Source of the DNA: Candidatus Daviesbacteria bacterium RIFCSPHIGHO2_02_FULL_43_12
GTDB lineage: Bacteria > Patescibacteriota > Microgenomatia > Daviesbacterales > UBA10151
Direction of reading: 5' to 3'
Assembly (NCBI GenBank): GCA_001776775.1
Contig: MFDD01000002.1
Location: forward strand, 233,834 to 270,766
Length of the DNA: 36,933 nt
The notes beneath the pieces are model-generated. The model searched no databases and was not told the origin of the DNA. It was given only the letters and a program-made list of their open reading frames with translations. The position numbers and the translations under genes are program-made. The stretch's first letter is position 1; each line of letters opens with the position of its first letter. This document shows, one piece after another, positions 1 to 10,700 of this stretch.

Positions 1-721
1 ATAGCTTTTGCCCTAAATTCGAGTTGCTCAACTCTTCGCTCCAACAGGAGCTCGCCTCCTCAATTACTAGGCCGTTTCTTTTAAGAAAATGGATCAAAGA
101 CCCCAAATATGGTTCAACTGTAGTATCCCAGTCCGAGTGCACACCACTCTCCTCGATTATGGGGGTAACTTTATTCCAGAACAACTCACTGGCATCTTTA
201 GAAAAGAAGTCCTTAAAAAAACCAATACTAAGTTTTCTGATTCGCGAACCCTTAAACGGAGGGGATTGTCTATTGGGAGAACCGAAATTTGGAGCAATCA
301 GCAGGAGTCTTCCTCCACTCTTGGTTATTCTAATTGCCTCACTTAACATTTGTTCTGGATTACTCAAGTGCTCTAAGACGAAGGCGCTATAGACAAGATC
401 AAAGCTTTCGCTATAAAAGGAAAGCTTATCTAAGTCCGCTTGTTTAAATGATATTTCAGGCCAGGCTTTCTGGGCTAATTTAATAGCCGTTGGGCTAATA
501 TCTACCCCTACTAAGCCAGTAGAACTTTCCCTCACTTCTGATACAAACCCCAGCCTACTTCCTTCTCCGCACCCTAAATCAATAATGGATTTTGCACTCT
601 GGCAATGCAATTTTAACAGTCTCGCCCCTAGGTGTTTTGTATCTAAATTTCCCAAACGGGCTTTGTGGTAATATTTTTTCTGAGACCAAACCCTCATCTT
701 TAATTCTTTTTTATATTCCAT
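1..721 (-). CDS. SAM-dependent class I methyltransferase (3' end truncated by window edge)
   Basis: Manual reverse-strand translation from ATG at 721: MEYKKELKMRVWSQKKYYHKARLGNLDTKHLGARLLKLHCQSAKSIIDLGCGEGSRLGFVSEV...GVDISPTAIKLAQKAWPEISFKQADLDKL...FDLVYSAFVLEHLSNPEQMLSEAIRITKSGGRLLLIAPNFGSP. Motif I (DLGCGEG) and EHL-NP-G-G typical of Methyltransf_11. Not in the ORF track because it runs off the window. Confidence 0.9.
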   Translation of the reverse strand, partial: MEYKKELKMRVWSQKKYYHKARLGNLDTKHLGARLLKLHCQSAKSIIDLGCGEGSRLGFVSEVRESSTGLVGVDISPTAIKLAQKAWPEISFKQADLDKLSFYSESFDLVYSAFVLEHLSNPEQMLSEAIRITKSGGRLLLIAPNFGSPNRQSPPFKGSRIRKLSIGFFKDFFSKDASELFWNKVTPIIEESGVHSDWDTTVEPYLGSLIHFLKRNGLVIEEASSCWSEELSNSNLGQKL

Positions 722-722
722 T

Positions 723-1523
723 TTATGAAAATAATCTTTTTAGATAAATAATTGGGGTTAGTATTACGGCAGCTAGGACATATCTTTGATCTCGTCTTTT
801 TAACGGATCTCCTACAATTTCCGGTCTTTTCTCAAAGAATACTGCCGGTAATTCTTGCTCGCTTAAGGAGATACCCAGTTCTGGGTACTTACTTTTTCCG
901 AGAGATCCAGAAGTTTTGCTTAAGGTTTGATGAGAAGATCGATTTAAGAAAGTTGTATGCAAATACCAACAATCCACAAACAGCAAATTTTCTGGTTGCT
1001 CTTGAATGACTCCTGCGGCATCCTTATAAAATTCTAGGGGATACACTCCTTCAACTTTTAGTGTGGGGGTCTTTTTTATTAGACGGATATTCAAATTTCC
1101 TTTCTGGCCGGCAATTTGATATTGTCCAGTGGAGTTTGGTAGATAGTGATAAATATCTCCAATACAATTTCTCATGTAGTTGAAGGTCGCTTTGATATTT
1201 GATGGGGATTCATCCGTCTGGGCAATCAATTTTGCAAGCTCTCCCTCTGGCCACACTTCGTCACCATCTACAAGTAAAAACCACGTCGTCTGAGTTCTCT
1301 TAAGCTGCTCTTGTCTGAGTATGCTTAAAGCCCCTTTATCTTTGAGTACTTTTTTTTCAAAGACAATTTTTGGTGAATTAATCAATTTGATAATCTCTGC
1401 GGTTTTATCTGTTGACCCCGTATCAAAGACTAAAACTTGACTAACAAAAGGCAGCACCGCTTGCAGTGCAAACCAGACCCACCTATCTTCATCTTTAACT
1501 ATACAGTGTGCGGTAATATTCAT
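723..1523 (-). CDS. Glycosyltransferase family 2 protein
   Basis: N-terminal MNITAHCIVKDEDRWVWFAL...VLVFDTGSTDKTAEII and LVDGDEVWP (DxD-like), typical GT2 fold; 4 bp overlap with upstream gene. Confidence 0.85.
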   Translation of the reverse strand: MNITAHCIVKDEDRWVWFALQAVLPFVSQVLVFDTGSTDKTAEIIKLINSPKIVFEKKVLKDKGALSILRQEQLKRTQTTWFLLVDGDEVWPEGELAKLIAQTDESPSNIKATFNYMRNCIGDIYHYLPNSTGQYQIAGQKGNLNIRLIKKTPTLKVEGVYPLEFYKDAAGVIQEQPENLLFVDCWYLHTTFLNRSSHQTLSKTSGSLGKSKYPELGISLSEQELPAVFFEKRPEIVGDPLKRRDQRYVLAAVILTPIIYLKRLFS

Positions 1524-2779
1524 TTACCATTCCTCATTTTAAGTAATAAAAATCCCAGAGGGACGAAAAGGTTAAACAACATTGTCATCAGTACCATCAT
1601 TGAGGTCCCGACAACCCCGTAACGCATGATTAGCATGGGTCCGACCAGCAGCATCAAGCAAAGATTGATGATTGAAGTAGCCACAAAAAAGCTCGGTTTA
1701 TGGAGGTAGTAAATAATAGCATTATGTATCGGTACTGATAATAAAAATAGAATCATGGCTATAAATAAAATCGCAAAAGGAGTTTGTGCCTGTGTATAAG
1801 CGCTTCCTAAAACCAAAGGGATTAGTAGCAATGCGACCGGGAGCAAGACCACTCCCACTATGGCTAACCCTCCTACCAGTTGCATAAACTTTTTAAAGTA
1901 ATTCCAAGCATCCCCATTATTGGTAAAAGAGGCAAAACGAGGAGCAGCCACTACTCCTAAGGCGCTGATAACCTGAGGCATCACAGAGATAAGTTGGCTG
2001 GCAGCGGCATACACCCCAACTTGTGCAGCCTCTAAAAATCTGGCATTTAAAAAGGTGTCTAGCCTGGAGGAAAAAGCCGTAATAGTAATCATCAGGCCGA
2101 CCCAGGAACTAAAGGAGAAAAAATTTGTTACCTGCGCCGACTCCACCTTGGCTTGGGCAATTTTTCGAATCGGTAATTTGAGTAAACAGATTAATACACC
2201 GACAAAGGGAACGATAATAAAAAGCAAAAAACTATTTATTCCATTTAACTGCTTGATATAATAAAGTCCCCAAAGCAGAAATAGTCTAAGTAGATTAGTG
2301 CCAATTTGAATTCCGCTCCAGAATTTATAATTTTGTAACCCCTGCAGCAAACTTGTCATCAATGATAAAAACATAGCTCCCCCGACTCCTATCGGAACTA
2401 ACATTAAAAAAGGGGTGAGGGAGGGCTGATGAAATAGATTTGCTGCGGCGAAAGGAGCAAACCAACTACCCGCCAGTAGTAGTATCCAGATAGTCGTTTT
2501 AAATACGCTAGCAAGTTTAATTGACTTATAGATATATACGGAGTCGTTTATTTTTGATGCCACCGACTTTAAAAGAGCGCTATTTGTACCAAAGTCAGCA
2601 ATATCGGCAATCATGGTAAGTGTGGTGACGGCCACAATCACTAGTCCAAATTCCCTGGGACCGATCAACCTGGCCAGTAGAATATAGAAGAGCGCTCCGA
2701 GTAGTCCATTAATAATGGTTGAACTAATTGTGATAAAGGAAAATTTAAGGGTATCCGTCCGCAGAAAGCCTAACTTCAT
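1520..2779 (-). CDS. Polysaccharide flippase (Wzx/MATE-like oligosaccharide transporter)
   Basis: 419 aa, about 12 hydrophobic segments, N-terminal TISSTIINGLLGALFYILLARLIGPREFGLVIVAVT typical of Wzx/RfbX flippases. Confidence 0.85.
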   Translation of the reverse strand: MKLGFLRTDTLKFSFITISSTIINGLLGALFYILLARLIGPREFGLVIVAVTTLTMIADIADFGTNSALLKSVASKINDSVYIYKSIKLASVFKTTIWILLLAGSWFAPFAAANLFHQPSLTPFLMLVPIGVGGAMFLSLMTSLLQGLQNYKFWSGIQIGTNLLRLFLLWGLYYIKQLNGINSFLLFIIVPFVGVLICLLKLPIRKIAQAKVESAQVTNFFSFSSWVGLMITITAFSSRLDTFLNARFLEAAQVGVYAAASQLISVMPQVISALGVVAAPRFASFTNNGDAWNYFKKFMQLVGGLAIVGVVLLPVALLLIPLVLGSAYTQAQTPFAILFIAMILFLLSVPIHNAIIYYLHKPSFFVATSIINLCLMLLVGPMLIMRYGVVGTSMMVLMTMLFNLFVPLGFLLLKMRNGK

Positions 2780-2791
2780 ATCTCCATTGTA

Positions 2792-4198
2792 TCATTGGAC
2801 CTTCAAAAATTGATCAGCAGAGATCGGGATTGAGTTTTCAAGATCAGAGTCTTCCTTTCCTTCATAAAAAACTTTTATTTCGGGATCTTTGTAAAGAACA
2901 TTAAAAAAATCTGATCCGGAAAGAACGTAAGATAATTCCTCGCTTGACGACTTGGGACCTATTTGGGGGACTTGGTTACTGACAATCAAGAAAGATTTAC
3001 CGATCGGTTTTTCCGGATGGAAGCGTGTAAAGTAGGTATAAACTTGTTTGGCCGATCTTGCCCTATTAACTGAATAATGAGTTCTATATGATAGTATATT
3101 TGTACCAATATTTAAAGCAAAAAAAGCCAAGATAAAAAGAAACACTTTAGTTTGTGAACGAATACTTACCAGCCAAGCAAGGGCCATGGCAAACCAAACA
3201 AAAGGCAAGGTTAGCTCGATAGTAAATTTATGCCAGGGTAAAAACAAAACTGGGCCGAGGCTCCCCATAAATAAGATAGAAAATCCCAACAGCTCCCTAG
3301 TCAGAAGCCTTTTATTTCGAAAGAGTACAGCTGCCAAGGCAACAAAATATAAAGCAATGAAACTTAGTATCACCTTCGACCAAGTCGGGAAATCGGTAAA
3401 AAACCTAGGCAAAATCCTCAACCCACTTGAGACATAATCAATCATTAACTCGGGTAACCCAAACGACCATAAAACATACCACATCGAAGTATTCAGCAAC
3501 TTTCGTGGAGCATAGTCCCATATATAGCTCTCTCCTTGAATTTTGCCAAAGACGGCAAACCGAAGGTAGATATATACTCCAGTAAGTATAAGCATTGGTA
3601 GCACTCGGATGAATCGCCTATCTTTGCCAAAAAAATGTAGTACAAGTAGAATAAAAGGGGTCACTGCAGCAGTTTCTTTACTAAACAGCCCAAAGATAAG
3701 ACAGATTATTGAAAAGATATAATTTATTCTTCCCGGCGAAAAAAATAGCAGTATACAGAGTAATACCCAAAAAACCATCAGTGTTTCTTGAAAAGCAGAA
3801 ATAAAATACATTTTAGTAAAGTGCGTAACCGAAAGACCGTAAAAGAATGCTGAAAGGTAAGCAACTTTTTCATCTCGTAGTAATTTTTTAGTTAGCAAAA
3901 AGGTCAGATAAATATTTGCAGTAAAGAAAATTAAATTTACTAAATGAAATATATATTGGTTTAAACCAAATAGAGAGTAGAGAGAAAAAAAATAAACTTG
4001 GGTAGACAAAGGCCTGTAAGATCCCGCTGTCAAGGAATTTTGGACAAATGAGAAAAATCCTACAAACTCGGGCCAAATATTTATTTGGATAATTTTTAGG
4101 TGAAACCAGTCATCGGCAGCAAAAAAACTCCCAAAAGAAGGATAGTAAATTAAGATAATAAGAGGCAAAAGTGCAATTAACTTAAGTTTTCTTTTCAT
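2792..4198 (-). CDS. Multi-TM GT-C-like glycosyltransferase (PMT/GT39-like)
   Basis: 468 aa polytopic; acidic motif ADDWFH in the predicted first extracytoplasmic loop, FGLNQYIFHLVNL and SKETAAVTPFILL motifs shared with the 14032-16161 product. Confidence 0.75.
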   Translation of the reverse strand: MKRKLKLIALLPLIILIYYPSFGSFFAADDWFHLKIIQINIWPEFVGFFSFVQNSLTAGSYRPLSTQVYFFSLYSLFGLNQYIFHLVNLIFFTANIYLTFLLTKKLLRDEKVAYLSAFFYGLSVTHFTKMYFISAFQETLMVFWVLLCILLFFSPGRINYIFSIICLIFGLFSKETAAVTPFILLVLHFFGKDRRFIRVLPMLILTGVYIYLRFAVFGKIQGESYIWDYAPRKLLNTSMWYVLWSFGLPELMIDYVSSGLRILPRFFTDFPTWSKVILSFIALYFVALAAVLFRNKRLLTRELLGFSILFMGSLGPVLFLPWHKFTIELTLPFVWFAMALAWLVSIRSQTKVFLFILAFFALNIGTNILSYRTHYSVNRARSAKQVYTYFTRFHPEKPIGKSFLIVSNQVPQIGPKSSSEELSYVLSGSDFFNVLYKDPEIKVFYEGKEDSDLENSIPISADQFLKVQ

Positions 4199-7100
4199 AA
4201 AAATAATACAACAAACTAACTGTGATTACTCCGATCCATGAAACTGCGGCTAGTATTGAGAGCTTGTTAACTTGATTTTGTTCGGAGATAAAAACCTCGG
4301 TAGGGAGATTATCTTTATTTATATATAGATTTAAAAAGGAATATCCCGGCAGAGTGTCTAAAATTTCGCCTCCAGCCTTAACCTTCCAGAGTGGTGAAAA
4401 ACCTTCGTTAAAAACTACAAAGTTACCATATGAGGTTTCGGTCTGATAATGAGTCGGGTCGATAAGTTTGGAGTCCAGAGCCTGTGGATTACTATCTAAA
4501 ATTTGATATAGTGACTTTGGAAACACTTCGCCCCCCGGCAAAGAGTTATCCTCATCCCGGATCTCAAAATGCAGCTTAGAGGGTAAGGATTCAAAAATTA
4601 ACTCTAAGCTAATATGTGTCGCCCACCAGGGAATCCTAATCGATCCCTGACCTAAACTACTTGCTGGATCTGTTTTTATACTTACCGAGTCCTCAAAGCG
4701 ATCTATTACTCCATCATAAAAATGTACCAATACGCTTGTTACCGGTTGTCGGCCTGCTTTAACTGCTACATCAAAAACTCTATCTCCAACGACCGGCAAT
4801 AGATCACTGGTCACAGACCTCGCCTCTATGGCTATCTCCTGTTGACCTTCTTCCTTATAAATAATTTTACTCTGAGATCTTTTTTTGATATCTTCGGTAC
4901 TTAAATCTTGTTCGAAAATGATTGGAGTACTAGCTGATTTTAGAGTGATACTTTTTTGGTAATAAATATTTTGACCTAAATTGCTGACTTTGGCAATCAG
5001 TGTTAGTAAGTTTGGATTGATTTGCAGCGGTGTTTTAACTGCATTAAATCCATTAATATTTTCTAGTTCAAGATCCTCTCCTGGCACCCCTATCTTAACC
5101 CATCTAAAACTATCTTCGAAACTTTTAGTATTAATTATCTGCTTACCTAAACCCGAGGTAATTCCGACATCCCCACCTCGCCTATTAAAAAACAGCTTTA
5201 AATAAGCTTCTTTCTTCGGCTCAAGCTCAAACTTTAGCTTTTCTCCGGGGATTGTCGAAAAGAATACAGATTGAGAAACTTGCCTGTCACTGTGTAATAA
5301 AACAGACTGCTCTTTTAGCAGCTGTATCCAGTCAGCAGACTGATCACTTTTTTCTCCCCAATTTCCGGACTCAAGAGCGTTGGTAGTATTTATATTTGCA
5401 ATATTTAAGCGTAGATCCTCTTTGCTGCTGCTTATAACAAATATCTTTCCAGAATTGGTATCAATTAACTTTTCCAACACACTTGGGTGAAGCTGATCTA
5501 AAAATAGAAATACATTTTTAGTTAAAAACTCTGGCTGAACCTGTTGTAGCTCTTGATAGATATCCTGACTGCCATCAATTAAAAATAGTTTGTCAAAAGA
5601 GGTAAACTTATCTTGGGGATTTTGAAGTTGATATGTATTTATTGACCCGGTTTGGGTTTTAACTAGCCAAGGGAGGCGATCTAAAAACCTAGTTGTAGAC
5701 CGAGCATAGTCTTGAAAACTCAGCTTATGATTATCACGACTGAAATTTTCACTAAAAAACAGATATTTAACTCCAACTAGTCTTAAGAGCTGATCACTCA
5801 AAGGAGACCTTATAAATTCAAACAGGTCATAGCGACCTTGGGATAATAGTTGAAAAGAGCGAATATCACTTAAGGATTTTGGAGAAAGAGCCGGACGGAG
5901 GGTGTCACTATAACCATAAACCGGTTTCTCGGGGGCCCACAGAGTTCTAAAAAAGCTCTGATCTCCTTTAATCATATTGGTAATTTCTTCAAAAGAAGTA
6001 CCTCTGACAGAACTACCCAACATCCCGGTTAGGCTTTGTTCAAAGACTGCTCTGACGGGCAGGATGATTAAGACAGCTAAGACTAAAAATACGCTTAGGC
6101 TCGCAAATGAACTATTAATCTTCAATCTTGGGGAGTATAGGTGTTTTAGCCAATCTGCAATCAAGTCATAAGCGGTTCCCCAAAAAATCGCAAAACTTAA
6201 AGCTAGGGGGATAAAAAACTTTGATGAATCTCTAAAAAGCGCCATCCCCGGAACATTTATAAAGATCCATTCATTAACTACTCCCAGTGGAGGGTTAGAG
6301 CCTTTTACCATAAAAATAGCAATTAGAGATATCCAAAAGACAGCCAGAACCCTTCTGTCTTTTCTAAAAAAGAGGGGCAAGAAGCTGATGATCGGAATTA
6401 AAAAGAAGAATAGCCCTGGTAAAGACAGTTTGCCAAATACATTCAGGGGCCAGTGGGGTTGAAATAGCAGCAAACCATCTTTAAGTGTCACAAAACTTAA
6501 ATTCCTAAAATCATCCATACTAGGTAACTGATCCATCAGTTGATCCTTTAATCCGATGAGGGGAGTCAGCCAATAAAAATGTATCGAAACCAAAAAGAGA
6601 CCCAAAAGTATTAGCCACGAAATAAATTTGCGTTTGAAGCCCCAAATCTTTCGCAGATTAAAAGACGAGTAAATTAGACAAAGCAAGCAAGATAATAGAA
6701 AAACCCTTAAATCAAGATAAGATAATATCCCAAATAGAATAAGTGATAGCCCCCAGTTAGACTTAACTTTATCAATTATTTTTATAAAGCTTAGAAAAAC
6801 TAAGGGAAAAAGTGCATATCCATAAGCTACCCCAAGTTGCCCACCGTCTACTACCAGTAATATATAACTGTTCACTAAATAAAATAGGCTAGCGATAGCT
6901 GCTCCCTCTTTAGAAAGGGAGAACTTTAAAGACAAGCTATACATAGAGAAAAAGGCTGTGCTTAAAAAAACAACTCCAAAAAGCATTGGAAAAATAACTT
7001 GAAATGGCAGCTTAGTCAGAAGATTGGCTACTGCGAACATAACAAAGGTGGGGTAAATCCAAAGAGTAGGGATGGTAGTATCTCCCAATCCTCCAAATCC

Positions 7101-7271
7101 TGGCGAGTTTTTCCAAACATAGGGAAGAAGCAGTTCGCGAAGATTAGGATCAAAAAAGAAACTTAAATCCCCTGCCGCATGAGCCTGCAGCTTAAAGATA
7201 TGTCTGTAAACCAAAATCACCAGGCCTAAAATTAAAGCTACCACAAGCTTAGATCTTTTAAACCTTAACAT
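4182..7271 (-). CDS. Giant multi-TM protein with GT-C N-terminal half and large ectodomain (AftD/YfhO-like)
   Basis: 1029 aa; polytopic N-terminal half with GDTTIPTLWIYP, GSNPPLGVVNEWIFINVPGMALFRDSSKF; long beta-rich C-terminal region ending in NEGFSPLWKVKAGG and a final TM helix. Confidence 0.7.
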   Translation of the reverse strand: MLRFKRSKLVVALILGLVILVYRHIFKLQAHAAGDLSFFFDPNLRELLLPYVWKNSPGFGGLGDTTIPTLWIYPTFVMFAVANLLTKLPFQVIFPMLFGVVFLSTAFFSMYSLSLKFSLSKEGAAIASLFYLVNSYILLVVDGGQLGVAYGYALFPLVFLSFIKIIDKVKSNWGLSLILFGILSYLDLRVFLLSCLLCLIYSSFNLRKIWGFKRKFISWLILLGLFLVSIHFYWLTPLIGLKDQLMDQLPSMDDFRNLSFVTLKDGLLLFQPHWPLNVFGKLSLPGLFFFLIPIISFLPLFFRKDRRVLAVFWISLIAIFMVKGSNPPLGVVNEWIFINVPGMALFRDSSKFFIPLALSFAIFWGTAYDLIADWLKHLYSPRLKINSSFASLSVFLVLAVLIILPVRAVFEQSLTGMLGSSVRGTSFEEITNMIKGDQSFFRTLWAPEKPVYGYSDTLRPALSPKSLSDIRSFQLLSQGRYDLFEFIRSPLSDQLLRLVGVKYLFFSENFSRDNHKLSFQDYARSTTRFLDRLPWLVKTQTGSINTYQLQNPQDKFTSFDKLFLIDGSQDIYQELQQVQPEFLTKNVFLFLDQLHPSVLEKLIDTNSGKIFVISSSKEDLRLNIANINTTNALESGNWGEKSDQSADWIQLLKEQSVLLHSDRQVSQSVFFSTIPGEKLKFELEPKKEAYLKLFFNRRGGDVGITSGLGKQIINTKSFEDSFRWVKIGVPGEDLELENINGFNAVKTPLQINPNLLTLIAKVSNLGQNIYYQKSITLKSASTPIIFEQDLSTEDIKKRSQSKIIYKEEGQQEIAIEARSVTSDLLPVVGDRVFDVAVKAGRQPVTSVLVHFYDGVIDRFEDSVSIKTDPASSLGQGSIRIPWWATHISLELIFESLPSKLHFEIRDEDNSLPGGEVFPKSLYQILDSNPQALDSKLIDPTHYQTETSYGNFVVFNEGFSPLWKVKAGGEILDTLPGYSFLNLYINKDNLPTEVFISEQNQVNKLSILAAVSWIGVITVSLLYYFYEKKT

Positions 7272-7410
7272 ATCTTAATATTAGTACACAAATCAAAACA
7301 GAGTAAGTGAGCAATGATACTTTTTCACTAATACCCTCATGGCTGGTTACTTGAAAAATTGCCTGAAAAATAGTTAGAAATAAAAAAATTCCAAATGCCA
7401 ATACTTTCAA
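7258..7410 (-). CDS. Small (50 aa) two-TM membrane protein, TTG start
   Basis: Manual translation: (M)KVLAFGIFLFLTIFQAIFQVTSHEGISEKVSLLTYSVLICVLILRYVKV*. Fills the gap between flanking CDSs: TTG lies 1 nt past the stop of the upstream gene and the stop overlaps the next ATG by 14 nt. Absent from ORF track. Confidence 0.55.
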   Translation of the reverse strand: MKVLAFGIFLFLTIFQAIFQVTSHEGISEKVSLLTYSVLICVLILRYVKV

Positions 7411-7411
7411 A

Positions 7412-7783
7412 TTACTGCTCTTGTTCATTTTTCAGAGAAAACAAGCTTTTTGCCGTTAAGGTCACTACCAACCCAAAGACGGCGATACCAAGAATTTTTT
7501 GAAAATGTTCATAAGCAACTAGCTTCATTATAAACATAACAAAAAGCACACTTAGGAAAATTATAAATATGACTTTGTCGCCGGGACGAAAACGGATTAA
7601 ATAAATTAACCAGTCAACAGCCAATAAAACGAGTGGCAGCACATCTAAAAACCAGTTCAGATATGGCACTGCTGCAGCTATTCCTATAATCATTGCATTA
7701 AATAAAACCATTAACAGCAGAAAAGCCAAATTAGTCTCATAAAACATGTACATCGCTTTAGGGATCCTAAATATTTTTTTCAT
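7412..7783 (-). CDS. Small membrane protein of unknown function (about 4 TM)
   Basis: 123 aa, strongly hydrophobic, 17 bp overlap with the upstream giant CDS. Confidence 0.7.
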   Translation of the reverse strand: MKKIFRIPKAMYMFYETNLAFLLLMVLFNAMIIGIAAAVPYLNWFLDVLPLVLLAVDWLIYLIRFRPGDKVIFIIFLSVLFVMFIMKLVAYEHFQKILGIAVFGLVVTLTAKSLFSLKNEQEQ

Positions 7784-10700
7784 TTTTTCCTTTCTTTAAA
7801 AATAATAGCAAAAGAAAAGTGCTAACTAAAGCGACTACCGATACAACGACAGAGAGGTTAAAGATACGTTGGGACATAAATTCTATATTCAGGTAATGAT
7901 CCCCGGCAGGTACAAGCCAACCATTAGTTACCCCATTGGCAATAAAATGATTATAATTATCCTGCCCTCTAAGAGGCAGGTACCTTGTCCAAAATCCGTC
8001 GCTTGGTAATGTTTTGTACATTTTCCAGAGAGGATCAAATTTCTCGGAAAAAACCACGATGGTGGGTTTATCTGAATTAATATGAATCGTATTTTTGGAA
8101 TTGCTTACCTTGACAGTATCATAGGGAACCTTAGCGGCACTAGGAGGTTCTGTTCCACCCAAGAAGGCAATATAAGGCTTGGTAATTTTTCGAAGAGCAA
8201 CTGAAGTAAACTTATTAACTGTTAAAATGTCGGAATATCTTTTAATTCTGCTGCAAAGATAAATATGGGCTGACTCTCCTTCCTTTAGAGCTACGCTCTG
8301 GGAGTACTTTTGCTCATAGCGTTCCGGATGGAGGGTAACCATTCCTCTATTCGAGAGGGTCGATTTCTTATTTTCTCCAATTGCTGTATAGAAGCTAACC
8401 TCTTGGTTACCGGTGATGTTTTGATATGTGAATTCAAAATTATAAAGCGAGTTTCTATCTCCATCCGATGGAAGTAAAAAGTCAACACATTTTTCTTGAC
8501 CATTTGCTGTAATTGTAAATCCGCTATCAGCAGTATTTTTAAGAGCACTTACTTGGCTTTCTAACAAATTGGGGGTTAAACCGTCATTAAAGGTGAGTTT
8601 GTGCACCCCTTTTTTCAAGCTGAAGGAATCCGTCTCAATCCATTTATTATCCGCTCTAAGGGTAGCTCCTCTGGTTGCATCTATGCCATCAATCTCAAAG
8701 TTTACTGTGCCCTGCTTGACAATAGCTTCACCAAAATTAGAGCTTGGTTTATCTAGTAAAAATTTATAATCCCCGTCCAAGGGGACTCGTATTAGATATC
8801 TTTTATTTATGCTGTCTGAGGTCATCCATCCTAAATGGCGAGTTTTAGCAACCAGCGCTTCTGTTTTCTTAAGAGTTTTATACAACACCTCTTCTTCTGA
8901 ATCATTAGACAATTGGCTATATAGATAATCAATATAGCCGGACAGCTGCTCTAATTCATCCCCCAGGTCGACTATTTTTTCGTTTATGATAACTTCATTT
9001 CCTACATTGGGTTCATCAAGTAACGAGCTGAGACGATCAAGGTAGCTATTAAATTCCTTAATTCCTTCGATCTTTTTTAATACATTTTTCTTCTGGAAAT
9101 ACATATCCCGCAGTCCTACAAACCTTTTATAGACGATTTCTTTTAGGGCTGTCAGCCTATCTGAGGTAAGAGTAACCTTGGCGAGGTCTTGATCCTCTTT
9201 AGTTTTGACCACTTTATAAAACCGGGAGCCTATTCCAAAAGTATCTACTCCAGGCAAAAACAAGGAGCTTTTTCTTAAGTCGCATTTTTCGCACTGAGCG
9301 CTTGCTATAATATATTTTTGGGGAAATTCTTGGTCTATTTTCTTGAAAGATTGTTCCTCATATCCTGTAAACACGATCACTGAATTTGGGCTAACCTCCT
9401 TTAAGGAAGCCAGAAGGTCCACATCATTTACGCTTCCGTCAACAATAACAGGCAAAGATGTTAAATAAAACTGATCACCCTTATCTTTATACTCATAATA
9501 AGTCCACTGCCCGGTTTCTAATTTTTTGGTAACCAAACCGCTTTCGATAAGTGCATCTTCGTATTCTTTGGGGTCAACTGTTTCATAGTGTGCTTGAGTA
9601 GAAAAGAAGTCTTTGCGGACCACAAAACCATCAATTGATAAAAAGGATGCCAGCTTCACCCAGCTAGGATCTCTCGCGAGAAGTTTCGTGTACACAGATA
9701 AAACCAACTTCTTCTCCGGCTCCTCGAGAGAGGCATTATTGCTGATAAAGGAGATCTCTGTTAAAAGTGAAGGTACTGTTGCCAGGCTCCAAAAGCCCCA
9801 ATTATAGGCTTCAATATTAAGATTACTGCTTAATTCAGGAAGTAACAGTACTCTATTTTCTTTGCCGACGAATTGTCTGACCTGCTTATTAAACGTATCA
9901 ATATATTCGGGATAAGCAACCCGTGTTGTCTTGGTATCTTTTTCATAATCAAAAAATATGCCATTCAAAAAAGGATACGAATAAAGAATAATTCCAAAAA
10001 TAACTGCTCCAACACCTAGCATTTGCCATATCCGACCGGACAAAATTAAGTATTTAGAAAATAAATAATTTATGGCAAATCCGATTAAGATAGCGTAGGC
10101 GAGCCAAAGAGAACTGGCAAATTTATAAAATGGGGTTCGAAAAATAGCGAATCCGGGTAAATGATCTATCAGAAAAAAATAAAAGCTCCCAAATGGAGGC
10201 TGGGATCCGGCGGAAAAGATCATCGAAACCAAAGACAGTATCACAAAGAAAAGGACATATTTTTTTAATCTCCCTTTAGCAAAAAATATTGGTGAGAATG
10301 CCAGCACTGGAAGTAAGAAACTAGCTAGAATCAAAAAAGGATTGGTTAAAAAAGTTGCTGCATAAGGATGTAGGGGATTAACATACCACTCTTGTATTCC
10401 CTGTAAACGGAATAAATTTGCATAAGTTGCGTTTTCGCTTATTACCGTAATCCAACCTTTCACACCATCTAATCCTCCAACTAATTCCAGCGACGTTGCA
10501 TAAGAGTGGACTGAACTATATAAATATGGAATAAACCAAAAAGCACCCAGTAAAACCCCGCAGACCAAAGCGAGCAAAGAAAAAGAAACAAATCTTTTCG
10601 TTGTCTCCCAGCTATGGTCAAGCAGCACAAAAAACAAAAAGGCACAGATCCAAGTCACGAAAAGGGTCCCATATAAAGGAATAAACCCTCCCCCATTAAA

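Noticed and set aside
24-392. Track ORFs 24..392 and 89..346 (+)
   Set aside because: Antisense to a clear methyltransferase on the minus strand (1-721); the plus translations lack domain features.
752-1009. Other short opposite-strand or nested track ORFs (e.g. 752..1009, 2055..2261, 3186..3437, 8291..8548, 13303..13536, 15687..15980, 36180..36377)
   Set aside because: Each lies inside a long, motif-supported CDS in another frame; no independent start signal or domain evidence.
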